Numbered from the stretch's first letter, positions 12,901 through 25,907 are shown. The stretch is DNA of 64,000 bases from Vitellaria paradoxa (GCA_019916065.1 CM034240.1:33245149-33309148); one strand, 5' to 3'. Numbers and translations: made by a program. Notes: generated by a model from the sequence alone, not told the origin.

Positions 12901-13816
12901 GATGTGTTAGAATTATTTAATTATATTTAATTTCTTTGATGAATATTTTATAAAAAGATGTAGAAAAATATATATATACGAAACCTGTATCGCTATGAGG
13001 TTTGATCTCGAAACCTTGAAGATCTGAATCTAAGATCTCCATCACTGTTACACCAATTTCATTGTGGTACAATGCCAACATTAAACTATTTAACGTGTAA
13101 GTAAAATAATAGTTACACTGAGGGTTTCATCGAACTGTTGTAAGTATAATTTATATTATTTAGTTCGGATCTATTGAATTAATTGTTGCATGAACAGTAT
13201 GCCACCTAATCACATTCACTGTATTGGGTCACCTAGTACAGTGTAGTATTACAACCACTTCATATAGGCACCTAGGATATTCTGATTACTGGGCTTTAGT
13301 AGCTCACTCCTTTGTGAGAATATTTTTTCAAGATATTAAGCACGAGAATACTAAAGATGAGCTAGAAAGAGATTAATTTCTCTTAAATATTTCATCAGAA
13401 GAGTTATCTATTTTTTTTTCTTCATGCGCAACACTGGAAGATTTTATTTATTATTGTGGTCTGTAATAATAATTGTTAGATAATTGTAATCATTATGTTT
13501 AGACCTAGTTTACTTTTATTTAATATGTAATGTTAATCGAATGGGTGGGACACTTAGATAGTTCTATAATACTATTCTCTATCTTTATTTTGTACTCTGC
13601 AGTTGAACCCTATAAAATGATTCAGCCTAATGGCTAATAAATATTGGTTGGGATAAACTAGGAATTTTGAATACCTTAAATTTTTATTGCAAGTCAACCC
13701 CAGTTTGAAAGAAAATTTGGGGTGTAACGACGTGTTGTTATCATCTTATTTTTATACCAAATAAATAACCTAAGTCACTCTCGGGCATTCGGGTTATGAA
13801 AATCCAGGGCGTGACA
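9901..13816 (+). mobile_element. Long solo LTR (Tekay/Del-like)
   Basis: This 3916-bp unit begins TGTAATAATT and ends GGGCGTGACA. A 5-bp duplication AATAA flanks it (9896-9900 and 13817-13821), and the surrounding Helitron sequence is continuous when it is removed. I see no gag, pol, primer site or polypurine tract, so it is most simply a solo LTR. Its last 1.2 kb is shared with the fragment at 58735-60812. A roughly 40-bp motif containing 'aaattatttagttaagtagtc' recurs three times at about 10265-10440. Small open frames inside are not convincing. Confidence 0.75.
12140..12215 (-). repeat. tRNA-like (SINE-head-like) segment
   Basis: On the minus strand an A-box-like TGGTAGCTTAGTGG (12197-12210) is followed about 31 bases later by a B-box-like GAGTTCGAACC (12155-12165). 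This is the spacing of a tRNA-derived internal RNA polymerase III promoter. The flanks do not form a good acceptor stem, so it is not a functional tRNA gene. It may be the head of an old SINE fossilised in the LTR. Confidence 0.4.
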
Positions 13817-14317
13817 AATAATATTTATTATGTTTTATTTTTTGCATTATTTTGTTTAATAATAATAATACTATTATTAAATATAATTATTTTTTGCATT
13901 ATTTTTAATAATAATATTTATTATGTTTTAAATAATAATTCATTAAAATATAGAAAAATAAAAAATTATAATATATTTTAAATAAAAATAAAAAAAAGAA
14001 ATTATATGATAAATAAAAGTGTAGATTAAATAAAAATATCAAGTGATATATATGAACATTCTTGTTTGAATAACATTACAAATTGTGAATAAAGAATAAT
14101 TTTATAAAATACTAATTTTTTTATAAGATAATTAAGATAACTATAATAGGCGTCATGTGTTACAACAATACACGTGTCATAATCGTAACGTAAGTTATAT
14201 CTTATATGGCACAAGATAGTTATAAGTAGGTGGTACGTGTCACAACTGTAACGTAAGTTATGTTTTACGTGGTGCAGCGGTATTGCTAGACTCTAATATA
14301 TATATTTATATATCATA

Positions 14318-17113
14318 CTAACGATTAAACTCATGCGATGCATGGATTTATTATATTATATATTTATTTTAATTTTTAATTAACCTTTATGTTAATAACC
14401 ACTTAAGAAAAAATAATTTTTATTAAATTATAAGCAAAAAATAATTAAGCTATTAAATAAAGATTTAACTTATTAATAAATTACACTAATAAATAATTTA
14501 TTTTTTCTAATTAAAATATCACATGATAAATAAATTATTATTATCACTTAATTATTTATTCATCGAGAATATGAATGACTTCAAATATTATGTTAAATTA
14601 GATATTTAAAATAATAAAAATTGAAAATTAATTTATTACATTATTTTTATTTTGCTTTTTATTAATAAAATTTATTAATTTTAATTTTATTTGATCTCAG
14701 TTATCAAATTAGAATGAGATAAGATGATGATAATATTTGTATTGAACTATAATTCTAAATTTATATAATAAAATAATTTAATTATCATTAACATAAAAAT
14801 GTAAAAATTGTAAAATTATTTATAACTCTAAAAGTGTATGCTATCAATTAGTCATTTATCTTTTATTTTATTTTATAAAATTATATTTATATTACAATAA
14901 ATATTATGATAAATTATAATTAGAATAAATAATAAATTAGATAAAAATTTATAACAAATTTAAATAGATTTTGATTAGAAATATATATATATATATATAT
15001 ATATATTTAATGTTATAAAATTATGAATATAAATTTATATTTTTAAATTTATAAAATTATATTTAACAAAATATATTTTAAAATAATGCATTATAGCCAT
15101 CTAAAATGTAAAACTAAAATTTAAAATAAATTCATAAAATTATATTTTTGATAAGATCATAAAATTATTACTTAGTATTAATAAATTAAAAATTAACATA
15201 ATAATTAATGTAAAAAATGAAAGAGGTAAGAATAAAATTTTTAAAAGGATAAAAATTTCAATTGATATGCTTTTGTTAAATAGAATTAGATTAACTGTAA
15301 TACCTAATTAAATAGAATTTTATTAGATAGTTATAAATTAAGATAGAAATTAAATAGAGTTTACATTTTTAGTACACAAAAAATTAAAAATTTTAAGAAC
15401 AGTGAAAATTTAATAAAATCTAAAAAGTTACATTAAAAATCACATTAAATAAAAATAAAATAAATTTTAAAAACTATATTTAGTATATTGAATGAACAAA
15501 TTAAAAAAAAGTCAAATAAAAGACTTTCCTTATAATGTGAAACATAAAAAATTAAAATTTTACTAATAATAAAAAAATATAATATAAATTTAATTAACAA
15601 TTGCATTAAAAATAAAATAAAATCTATAAAAATTAAATCTTATTTATTTGAATGGACGGATTAAAAAAATAAGCCAAAAAATACGTAAACAAAAAAAATT
15701 AGTATAATGGAATATCATTTAATAATAATAAATATAGCAATAAATTTGATAAGAACATCAAATAAATTGAAAATTAACTATAAAAAGAGGTTTCCGCTGA
15801 AATTTAATATCCAAAAAGTTTAAATTGTAACAACAATAAAAAACATAATAAAATCTAAAAAATTATGTCAAAAATTACAATAAAAAATACAATAAAAATT
15901 AAAAAAAATCATACCTTGTATTTTTCAATGAGCAAATTGAAAAATATAGTAAAGAACAGGCTTTCTTGTAATACATAAAAAAATTAAAATTTTATTAGTA
16001 ATGAAAAAATGATAAAATTTAAAAATTAATGTTAACAATCACCCTAAAAAATAAAATACAATTTAAAACCTCAAATCTTATATATTTTAACAATCACATT
16101 AAAAGATAAAATAAAATAAAAAGCCAAGCTTTATATATTTTAATGAACCAATTAGAGAATAAGTCAAAAAATAAATACATAAACAAAAAAATAATTTCAA
16201 TATAAAGGGATATCATCTAATAAAAAATAAATGTAGCAAATTCATCCTTATTCTTGATGACAAAAAAAAAAAAACTAACAAATAATCACTTCTAACCATG
16301 TTAGGTCATCATAATAAAATTTTAGTAAGTTCTTTTAGGTATGAATACCATTTTATACTTCTTTTTTTTTTAACTTGCTATGTATGTTAGAATTTCATGT
16401 GAATTTGTATTCTATTTCAAATAAGAATATATTACACAATTTATTAAATATCAACATTCTAGTTTGAACAAAATTGTGAATAAGTGGTAATTATGTCCAA
16501 TACTAATTCTTTTTAGATTATATAATTATAATTATAAATTGATGTTAATAAATTAAAATCCTTGTTTAATAGAGTAATTATTTTTTTTGCATTATTTTAT
16601 TTAATAATAATATTTATTATTAAATATAATTATTTTTTGCATTATTTTGTTTAATAATAATATTTATTATTAAAACATTTATTTAATAGGGTAAATATTT
16701 GTTTGCATTATTTTTTAATAAAAATAATAATATTTATTACATTTTAAATAATAATTTATTAAACATAGAAAAAATAAAAAATAAGAATATGTTTTAAATA
16801 AAAATAAAAATAAAAATAAGAAGTTATATGATAAATAGAGCTATAAATTAAATAAAAATATCAAGTGATATTCATGAACATTCAAATTTGAATAAAATCA
16901 AAAAATGTGAATAAGTAGTAATTATGTAAAATATAATTTCTTTATAACATAATTACGATAATTATAACTAGGTGTCACGAGTCACAATCATAGCGCAAGT
17001 TCGATTTTATGTGGTGCGAGATAGTTATTGTTAGGTGCCACATATCGAAACCATAGCACAAGTTAGATCCTATGTGATGTAGCGGGGTTGCCAAACTCTA
17101 CTTTATATATATA
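14318..17113 (-). mobile_element. Helitron-family copy 2
   Basis: A copy of about 2.8 kb lies between the ends of copies 1 and 3. On the minus strand its 3' end carries a CATGC-ATC-GCATG hairpin and then TTAG (14318-14321, a mutated CTAG) followed by T. Its 5' side near 17040-17100 contains 'gtagcggggttgccaaactct', matching the same block of copy 1 at 14270-14295. The interior is made of repeated AT-rich modules and encodes nothing. Confidence 0.62.
14980..15006. repeat. (AT)n microsatellite
   Basis: An uninterrupted AT run inside Helitron copy 2. Confidence 0.9.
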
Positions 17114-17397
17114 CTAGTGATTAAGCCCGTGTGATGCACGGATTTATCATATTATATATTTATTTTAATTTTTAGTTAAACTTAATGTTAATAATCACTT
17201 AAGAAAATTTTTTTTATTAAATTATATTTAAAAAATAATTAAGCTGTTAAATATAGATTTAATTTATTAATAAATTACATGCATAATTAATTTATTTTTA
17301 CTAATTAAAATGTCACTTGATAAATAAATCATTATTATCACTTAATTATATTCAACAAAAATATGAATGATTTGAAATATTATGTTAAATTAGATAT

Positions 17398-18348
17398 TGT
17401 TTATTCTCGTAAACCCTCCTCCAGTCTAGGAGTGACATGTGGCCTAAAACAAGGGTTTTAGTGGTTGTAATCAGTAAGGAAGTTAGAAAATCAACCTAAG
17501 GCTTGATCGAGGCCTATTGATGAAACCTCCCTCGAAAGGCTTTAGTATATAGGTCCACCTATATATCGGTCACAATAGACAAACGAATGACCGATATAAA
17601 AGGGATAATAGTTGTGTAGTAGAAATACAACATCGATCACCAGAAGCTTGGTGATATTGGCCTTCATGACCAATATGAACAGGCCGATAAAGAAAATGTT
17701 ATGAGGCTAAGATGTATAGGAATATATCGACCATATGTGATTAAACTAGAACAGTTAGGATGTGCATTTCTTCCTAAAATCACGAGAGTAGCATGGTAAG
17801 AAACTGTTCCCCAAGAACATTCAGAAGTGGAAGACGTGCAGGAATATCCCATTGGACCTGCCTATTTATACTAAGAAGAAAGAAAGAGAAAGGGTTCCTC
17901 AACCAACATTCCCATAGGGGACTTCCCTTTTACTTTAAATTGTTCTTGTTTTCTACAGAAATAGGAGTAGCTCTAATTTAGTTTCTTCTTTAATCTGTGT
18001 AAAGTCATTGAAATTGTGTTCGTTTACGATTTGATCACCTGTGTCCATTCTTCTCTGGAGTTAAAAGTAGATATCCTTAAGTCGCTAGGATTCAGGTAAA
18101 ATTGTAACCTGTATTCACTTTCTTAATGAAGTACTTTCTTTTTTTTGTTTGCGTTTATCTGTGAATACTATATATATATATATATATATACTTAGAAGCA
18201 AGAAAATCCCACATTTTTATCGCCTGAGATTTGTAATTTTGAACCTTTTTATGGATCCTTTGGATCCTGGCATGCTCGCACTCACATACAATAGCATATT
18301 CAAGATAAAACCATAAAATAGTGTGTTTGTTTATTTCTGTCACAAACA
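17398..18348 (+). repeat. 5' LTR of Tat-like element
   Basis: This 951-bp repeat begins TGTTTATTCTCG and ends CACAAACA. It matches 31131-31404 plus 43561-44237, which also totals 951 bp. The two LTRs differ at many sites (more than 10% in the stretch I compared), so the insertion is old. It contains an AT microsatellite around 18168-18190. Confidence 0.92.
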
Positions 18349-18353
18349 AAATT

Positions 18354-18373
18354 TGGCACACCCGGTTGGACCC
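18354..18373 (+). promoter_or_regulatory. Primer binding site of Tat-like element
   Basis: TGGCACACCCGGTTGGACC lies five bases after the 5' LTR. It starts with the TGG that pairs with a tRNA CCA end. I cannot assign the tRNA with certainty. Confidence 0.65.
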
Positions 18374-18499
18374 TAGACGTTAATTTATGGTAATCATAAG
18401 GCAACAGAGTGTGGAATTTAAACAAAGAGAAAGAAAGACAGTTGTGGCCGATGAAAAGACCATAGGAAGTGTGAGTCCATTGGCTAGTGGAGCCTGGTC

Positions 18500-18967
18500 T
18501 AAAAGTCAATAACATGCCATTATTACAATAGGCAATGAGAGAAAATAACTTTGAATTAACAAATATCATGACAATTAAGAATAATGAATTGACAGATAGT
18601 TAGGTCGTCAGAAATTTTGAAATGATGAATCCTTTCATGGTAAAAAATGCTAAAATGATGAATACTCTTATTGGGGGACAATCTAAAATGATAAAAACAT
18701 TAAAAGACCTTACAAACATGCTCAAACCAATGAATCAAAGGATGGCCGATCCGACCATCATTCTCCCCAGAGTGGAAGATTGTGTTCTTATGGCCGGGGG
18801 TAAACAGCAGAGCCCCAGCGCTTGCTGGAAACAAAAGAGCTGATTGTCAGCCAAACCTTATCCTCAAACCTAGCTTACGAGACTTATTCAAAACAAGCTT
18901 ATCAGACCAATAACTATGCTCAATATACAAATTTTGTTAATCCAATGGCCAATCTAGTTGAAAAATC
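18500..18967 (+). pseudogene. Tat-like gag, N-terminal part (broken)
   Basis: An open stretch (18622-18843) contains MMNPFMVKNAKMMNTLIGG and a glutamine/methionine-rich segment with the pattern of Tat gag N-termini. It frameshifts near 18840 and stays readable to about 18980. The gag is then cut by the copia insertion at 18968 and continues at 26733. The function would be capsid/nucleocapsid formation for the virus-like particle. Confidence 0.5.
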
Positions 18968-19764
18968 TAAAAATACGTAATTTGCTGCTACTGATCCCAA
19001 TTCAATCAACCACACACACACAATTGTAGAAGGCGAGATAAAAAGAGCGAGGAAACCCATAAAGGGAAACCTCAAACACTTTTACTAAAAACAACTATTG
19101 GTTACAAACTCAAACCCTCGATAAATCGACTCCTCGACTCTATACTCTTACTGATGTTTGCTCGAATCCTTGATTCACTAACTCCTTTAGTGAAAGCCCT
19201 TCGACTCTTCGAAGGCATAACACCGAATCCTCGGCAACTTCAAGTGCTGAATCCTCAGCTTTTCCAAGATTTGAACTCCTTCGAATCACATAGACGCAAG
19301 AATGTTTGGCTAAGTGTTTGAGAGAATGTTCAGACTTTTTTGGCTCACAAACTGTTGTATATTCTCTCTGTGTCTGATCCTGAAGATGTCTAGAAGATAT
19401 ATATAGACAAAATTAAGGCAGCTAGGGTTCGAAATAGGCTAAAAACTGTGCCTCGCAGGAAGGGCACACCCGCGGCCATCCCGCAACTCAGAGTGGTCTT
19501 CCCGCGTGGCTATTTTTCTTCATGTTATGCTCTCGAGATTTTTCGGTGCCTAAGCACGGCCATCCTACAGTCTTCTTGTATTATAGTGCTCTGGCTCTGT
19601 TTAGCTTTTCCTAGACTTCTAATAGCATGCAAACACAGCTTTCCCAAGGCCTTTTCACTTCTTTTTGACTCAAGACTCTAGTGCCTTAGCCTACACTAAG
19701 TCTAGATATTACAAAACACTTTCTTTGACCATGGATTTGCCAATTTACAATTTTAGCCTTAACA
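18968..19764 (-). repeat. 3' LTR of copia-type element
   Basis: This 797-bp repeat matches 25922-26727. On the plus strand its first bases are TAAAAATACG where the partner has TGAAAATATG, so the terminal TG has mutated to TA. It ends TTAACA. Confidence 0.92.
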
Positions 19765-19780
19765 ATCTCCCCCTTTGGCA
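19765..19780 (-). promoter_or_regulatory. Polypurine tract of copia-type element
   Basis: On the minus strand TGCCAAAGGGGGAGAT abuts the 3' LTR. This is the usual plus-strand primer of plant copia elements. Confidence 0.85.
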
Positions 19781-20806
19781 ATTCCATGTCAAAACCAAAT
19801 AAATGAAATTACATATGAAATCAATCTACATTAAGGCCTTAGTAAACAATTTGCAATGATCAATATGCTTTGATTATTAAACCTGTTTGGCTGCACACTT
19901 AAATAAACTGATCACGGCATCATGTGGAATAAATAAATAATAAAACATTAAAAAAATGAAACACAATATTCTCCCTCTTAATTAACAAAATTCTTTTCAA
20001 GCATTCTCCCCTTTTTAAGCATTCCCCCCTTAACTATATCTCCCCCTTAGTTAACCAACTTCAAAAATTCTCTTTTCAAAAATTCTTCCCATAAACTATT
20101 CTCCCCCTTTTTGACATGAATTAATAAAAAATAAGGTATAACGTGTATTCTTGATCGATTCATTCTAATTTCTATTTTCTGAAACATAAAATGAAACACA
20201 ATTTTAAAATTTTGACCATACATAAATAGTAACAAATAAGAATTCCAAGAATCACCTTACTATTTATGTTATGAATTGTTCACACATGTCAAACCTATGG
20301 TCAAATGCCTGTGTGGTGTGTGAAATGAAGTTTAAGTGCAACATAATTAATATTCTTCACATACTCACATGAATTTTAAAATTGCTCCTTTTGGACTTTG
20401 AATTGAATTGCGTAAGATATGCAGTGTTAACTCTTCGACTAGTTTCTCCTCAATTCATTATTTTCAACTAAACACTAAGATATGTATCTCTTGAATTGAC
20501 ATCCACCAATTTTTTTTTTTTTATTTTTACTTGGCGGCTTTCACACACTTATAGGTAGGTAGCTTTCTTCCTGTATTGTCAAACCCAGAGGGTGGTTATT
20601 TTGATAACCCGTATGTCAACAGGCTAGCTACACTTTATCCCATTGGTAGCCATTTCCAAGTGATTTTTTTTTATATGTAAGCTCAAGAGCAACCAAAAGT
20701 CCAAAAAGGAGAATTTATTAAACTAATTGAGTGGTGCAAAATATTTCTCATGTGTACGAAACTTCGTGCAATTATAATTGGCACACCACTACCATGACAA
20801 GGAACA
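19781..20806 (-). other. Noncoding 3' part of copia-type element
   Basis: This is about 1 kb between the polypurine tract and the inserted solo LTR. It holds several short pyrimidine-rich runs, such as 'attctccccctttttga' near 20100. I find no pol motif. Confidence 0.55.
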
Positions 20807-21430
20807 TGTCACGCCCTGAAATCCACAACCGGGGACGTGAAAACAAAACCCAAAAATAAATATCAAACCATGAAAAATGTGCCATATCAGAGCGGAAGTT
20901 AATTAAAGTAAATATTATTCAATTTCTAGACTATTCAAAATAACTTTAAAATGCCATAAAATTGGGCTACAAAACCATGCCACAAATATGGGCCCGAATC
21001 AAAACTCCATTACATTAAAATTTAAACGTTGGAACGCAAAATAAAACAAATCATCCAGCTATAACAACCCAAGACGGCTAGCTAACCCACTGGTCCATCA
21101 TGAGCATCAACCCCTGCATTACCAACTGTAGTAGGTGATGAGCACTAAATTCCACGTGTGCTCAGAAGGTGCTTATAAAATACAATTTCTTAACCATGCA
21201 AAACTATTAACACTAATTAATAAGAATAAAATTTTAAATCTTATAATTTTCAAAATATCCATATTCAATCATAACATTCAAATTTTAAAGTTACTTAGCC
21301 ATGATCCCACAGTCTCATGCTAAAAATAAATCATATCACTTTATTCACATCACCACACATCAATATCATACTATGGGTCAGGTACTCTACAAGTTTAGTC
21401 TGTGGTCTCAGAACTAAACCCAAAATAAAT

Positions 21431-21605
21431 CCCCAGGCCTAAGCCGTGGGGTACAACTAGTCCCGCAGTCCTCGATGTACTCATCACATCCCCAGATCTC
21501 AGTCATGGGATACAATTGGCCCCGCAATCCCAATTGTACTAATCACATTCCCAGACCTCAACCATGGGGTACATTTGGTCTCGCAGTCCCAAATGTACTT
21601 ATTTG
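21431..21605. repeat. 59-bp tandem repeat (3 copies) within solo LTR
   Basis: Each unit has CCCAG near its start, then an ATGGGGTACA-like core, then CCCGCAGTCC and TGTACT. Unit starts are near 21431, 21490 and 21549. Confidence 0.8.
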
Positions 21606-22229
21606 CCTTAGTAGGCAAACCGGTCCCGCAGTCCCGGTACTAAATATACGCTATAATAAGTCGTATATACATTTCGTAGATTTCTAGCCTACTGGTTATG
21701 CTAACCACCCTACGCAGGTTTTGGGGCTTTCAACCCTTGGGCTCTAGAATCCACTCTTTCTAGTACCCTTAATGACCCCAATAACCTAAAAATTAAATCT
21801 CAAGTAATTCCTTTTATTAACAGCACAACATACACAAAAGTTTTCCCTTATTTGATTTTTGTGTGTTCTTCCCTTTACTTTGTAAGTTTTATGAAATGTG
21901 AATGTGTTTCGAGCCTAAGCTTCATGTTGCCCTTTCACAAAAATATTCTCATACAAGATTTATCAAATAAATATCATGCAACCATATTCAGTAATATATA
22001 TATATATATATATATGCAGCTAGCTTGGTAAATAAAATTTTATATCAAACATGTCATGACAATGAAGGATTCAAGACATAAAGTTTGATAATTCGTAAAA
22101 AAATAGAAAATGAAATATTTTACACTAATTCAAAAGCCTAAAATACTTATAATTAAGTCCAATTTCATAAAAAAAAGATCTAAAATTTAGTCATAAAGTC
22201 ATAAAAAACAGATTTTAAAAATACTAACT

Positions 22230-22960
22230 GGATATTTCTGTTAGAACCATACAGAACAGCTTAACTTCACGATTTTTTATAAACTCTATTTTGAATCCAA
22301 AAATTTTGAAATTTTCACAGAAAGCTCATTTATATAGCTAGTTTAACATATAAAAATTTTAAAAATTATATCAACTTTTATTTGTACCTTTTACACCAAA
22401 TATCTGACTGCTGTCAGTACAGCAATGAAAACCAGATAGCCAAGTTTCAATATTTTTATAAAATAAAATATTACTCAAAAATTTATAAAAAATTTTCTGT
22501 AGAATCACCAACATGTCTAGTTTCATATATAAAATTTTTTGGAAAAAAATTTAATCTCTAGGTATCATTTTTTATACCAAAAATCAAACTCCTATCAGCA
22601 CAGCAATTTAAAACAAACAGTCAACTTTCACGATTTTTATAAAATATATTTTAACTCAAAAAATATGAAATGTTTTTGGATATTATTTTCGATATGGGCT
22701 CCCATATATAAAATTATCGAAAATTAATTTGACTTCTAAGTATGAATTTCATATAAAAATAGTGTGCAGATCCAGGTACACAAATCCCAACCAATCAGTC
22801 AAGTTTGACTATTTTTAATAAATTCATTTAAATTTCAAAAATTATGAAATTTTCACAGGAAACTCATCTACATGTCTAATTTAACATATAAAATTTTTGT
22901 GAATTAAATCGATCTCTAAGTACAATTTTTGTGGGAAAACAGTGTACCCGTTTCAGTGTA
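22230..22960. repeat. About 180-bp imperfect tandem repeat (4 copies) within solo LTR
   Basis: A motif of the form 'cacgatttttataaa...gaaattttcacag...catgtctagtttaacatataaaa' recurs with anchors near 22268, 22447, 22630 and 22808. Each unit also carries a variant of 'cagcacagcaat'. Confidence 0.7.
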
Positions 22961-23839
22961 AAAGTTCCAGAATTTCACATAATCAAGATTCAATTCATAG
23001 ATCAAGTTTTTCATATTTTGCACACACACATATATATACATGACATGATAAGAAAAATTATATAAAATAAACACAATCGCACCTACTTCACTACACACGG
23101 AGACGATCGGTGTGTAAAGTAATCAACACCAACTCAAGTTGGCCTTAAACACGATCCGGTAATCGTCTTTGAAACGGTAATTATGCGTTTTTCGAAAATC
23201 TCTCTACGATCTTTACCAACGTACAACCAATAGCATGATCTCTCTCTCCCCCTCTCTGTTAAATTTGAAAGGCCAAAATGAAAAATACAGAATTTTTCTT
23301 GGTGGAATATCATAGATGGTGAAGGTTTTAAACAACCCAAGAGTCCTCCTCTCTCTTATTCAAATGCATGCACTCATAATACCTCCATAATTTCCCCTAT
23401 AACTCCCACAATCTACCAACTCTTAACCTCCCATCCCTAATGATAAGTTCTTAACCTAACTACATACACATAACATAAAAAGAAATTTACACAAATTCAT
23501 AAAATATAAATGGGGTTCAAAATATCAGAATTTTAAATAGTATAAATAATAAAAAAAAGTTAAAAATTTCGGGTCTTTACAGAACAACAAAACATAGCAT
23601 TCAGGTTCATCAAGTAATTCAAATTTATGACCACTTTGTAGATCAACAATTTTAATCTTGTGATTTACAAGTGTGTATGAGGTACTATAATATGCAAGAA
23701 TATCACAAAGAATAACATTGCACCAAAAAAAATATTTCAATTATCTTAAAAAAATTTTAAAAATATCTAATTTACAAAATTTCATAAAAACTAGGTAAGA
23801 ATATAACAAAGTTGCATAGCCTAGTTTATGAAAAAATTT

Positions 23840-25865
23840 ACCTCTACATATCAAGGCTCACCTCTTCAACATTCTTAGGGGTGTGGGTGACATAGAGATC
23901 ACTCTTCCTAACCCAAACAGTTCTCAATTTTTGAAAAACATTTTGAGTCTTGGGATTGTTGGGTTTTGGACCAATGGGTTTTGAAAAATTTTTCTTTTTG
24001 TTTTTCCTCACTGGCCAAGTCATGTAATTTCTAGAATCAAAACGTGACTTTTGAAACCTTAATAGATTAAACCTATTTGACACTTGAAAATTAGGTCTCT
24101 AGGAATTCCTAGTGTCAACATAAAATAGGGGAAGTCCATATAATTTGTGACAATGAGGTCTTGTGTGACCTGGTATACCACAATGAAAACATATAGGAAC
24201 AAACTTACATTGCAAGTTAGGGGGCATACCTTTGCGTTTCTGAAAATAGGCTCTTGACTGATTACCTATCTTGAGTTGAGGAGCTTTAACTGTTTTTAGA
24301 GTAGTTATTTTAAGGATTGAAACCGAATTAGCTTAGGTTTTTCCTGCTCACTTGGGGTAGCTTTAGCTTCAAGATTGATCACCTGCATGCCGGTGTACCC
24401 AAGTCCTCTTTTGTCACATGGGCTCCTTTGCATCCCCAGTATGTCATCAAGTTGGGAAAATGCAGTATTCATCTTGGATTGCACAGTTTGCAGCTTTGTC
24501 TGGACATCTTTCAATTCATTATCTTTTTTATCCAATTTAGTCTTGAAGGCTGTTACAATGCATCTTGAGTTTTCTTGCTTGCTTCAAGACTGTCATATTT
24601 CCCTTGCAATTCTTTTAGGGCAATTTTCAAACTCTCTCTCCCTTTTCAACACTTTATTCCTTATAGTCAACTTTTTATTTTGCTTGTGGAGTTTGCGATA
24701 ATCTTGGTATAGCTATTCATACACCTCTTCAACATTTACTTCCTCATCTAAATTTTCTTCAACTTCACTTTTGGAGGATTCTTCTTTTTTATGTGTAGAG
24801 GAGGATGACTCTACTAAATTTGAGGGGGCACTTGCTCTAACCATGAATGCAATATAATTTTCTAGAAAATATTCTGAAGATGAGGAGGTACTCGACTGAT
24901 CATCTAAATCATCAAGGGTTGTATTGAGAACCTTCTTCTTACTTTTCTTGTTTCCACGGTCTTAAGCTATGTGACCATAACCTTGGCACTCATAGCACTT
25001 CATGCCCTTAGACTTGTTCTCCTTCTTCTTCTTTTCTGAAGATTTCTCTACTTTAATTTTCTCATTCCTCTTTGTCTTTCCTTGCTTGCTATCATTCTTT
25101 TAAAGAATTTTATAATTTTCTTGGTATAAATAGCAATTTCTTTAGGAGAGGGAATTGACTCATCATTACTTGAGGAAGACAGATCTTCCTTAACAGTTTT
25201 AAGGCAACTCCTCTGGATTTTGATTTAATCATGTTGGCTTTATAAGTCTACAGAGAGCCAAATAAATCTTCTACCCACATCGAATCAACATCCCTAGTTT
25301 CTTTAATGGCTGTAACTTTAGCTTGAAAGGACATAGGTAGGGATCATAGAATCTTACTTACAATCTTTCAATTTGGAATTGGTTTTCCAAGATTGAAACT
25401 GGTGTTAACGATGTCACTGAACTTCGCGTAAAAACTATCAAAAAGTTCATCTTTAGACACCTTCAAGTTTTCAAACTCTGAGGTTATTTTCTAGAGCTTG
25501 GACTTATTCACTGTGGAATTTCCTTCATGAGTCAATTCAAGAATTTTCCATGCTTTCTTAGCAATCTCATAGCTTGAAATTCTTCTAAACTTATCGGCAG
25601 AGACTACATAGAAAATAGAGCTCAAGGCCTTGTAGTTCCATTCTGCCTTTTCTTGCTCTGCCCTGGTCCACATATCCATAGGCTTTTCAACCATTACGTT
25701 ATCGATAGAGTGAGTTGGTTTTACCTAACCATTTTCTATGGATAGCCAAACATTAACATTCAACGAGATCAGATGCGCTCTCATTCGAACTTTCCAATAG
25801 GCATAGTTGGTACCGTCAAACCATGGAGGTTTAGTACTAGAACTGTCTTCTCTAGGGGGATCCAT
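23840..25865 (-). pseudogene. Ty1/copia gag (broken)
   Basis: This is a capsid/nucleocapsid protein of copia type. Translation would start at an ATG at 25863-25865 (MDPPRED). The gag-polypeptide region follows (PPWFDGTNYAYWKVRMRAHL, then a segment at 25491-25694 with MDMWTRAEQEKAEWNYKALS). A first zinc knuckle near 24950-25000 (CYECQGYGH) has lost its last cysteine and contains a stop. A coiled, lysine-rich stretch (24305-24535) and a second, intact CX2CX4HX4C knuckle near 24168-24209 (CFHCGIPGHTRPHC) follow. Readable sequence ends near 23850 at the point where the protease would normally begin. Many stops and shifts make it inactive. Confidence 0.82.
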
Positions 25866-25907
25866 CAGCAAGTAACAAGATCACGTTTCATTCTAAAAAA
25901 CGAACCC

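Larger units (their letters stand above)
9009..14317 (-). mobile_element. Helitron-family copy 1 (interrupted)
   Basis: This is an AT-rich copy of the family also seen at 14318-17113 and 17114-45026. Its 3' end on the left is a decayed GTGCGATG hairpin near 9016-9030, and its 5' end on the right contains the 'gcagcggtattgctagactct' block. Compared with copy 2 it lacks about 1.07 kb (equivalent to about 14650-15725). It is split by the LTR at 9901-13816. Sequence on the two sides of that insertion joins into the same order as copy 2 at 16551-16640. There is no coding capacity. Confidence 0.6.
20807..23581 (-). mobile_element. Solo LTR, 2.8 kb (Tekay/Del-like)
   Basis: This 2775-bp unit is TGTCACGCCC...GGGTCTTTACA on the plus strand, that is TGTAAAGACCC...GGGCGTGACA on the minus strand. 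A perfect duplication GAACA flanks it (20802-20806 and 23582-23586). It holds no primer site or coding region. It contains two internal tandem arrays, listed separately. A block around 21700-21770 is shared with the LTRs at 46886 and 53647. Confidence 0.92.
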
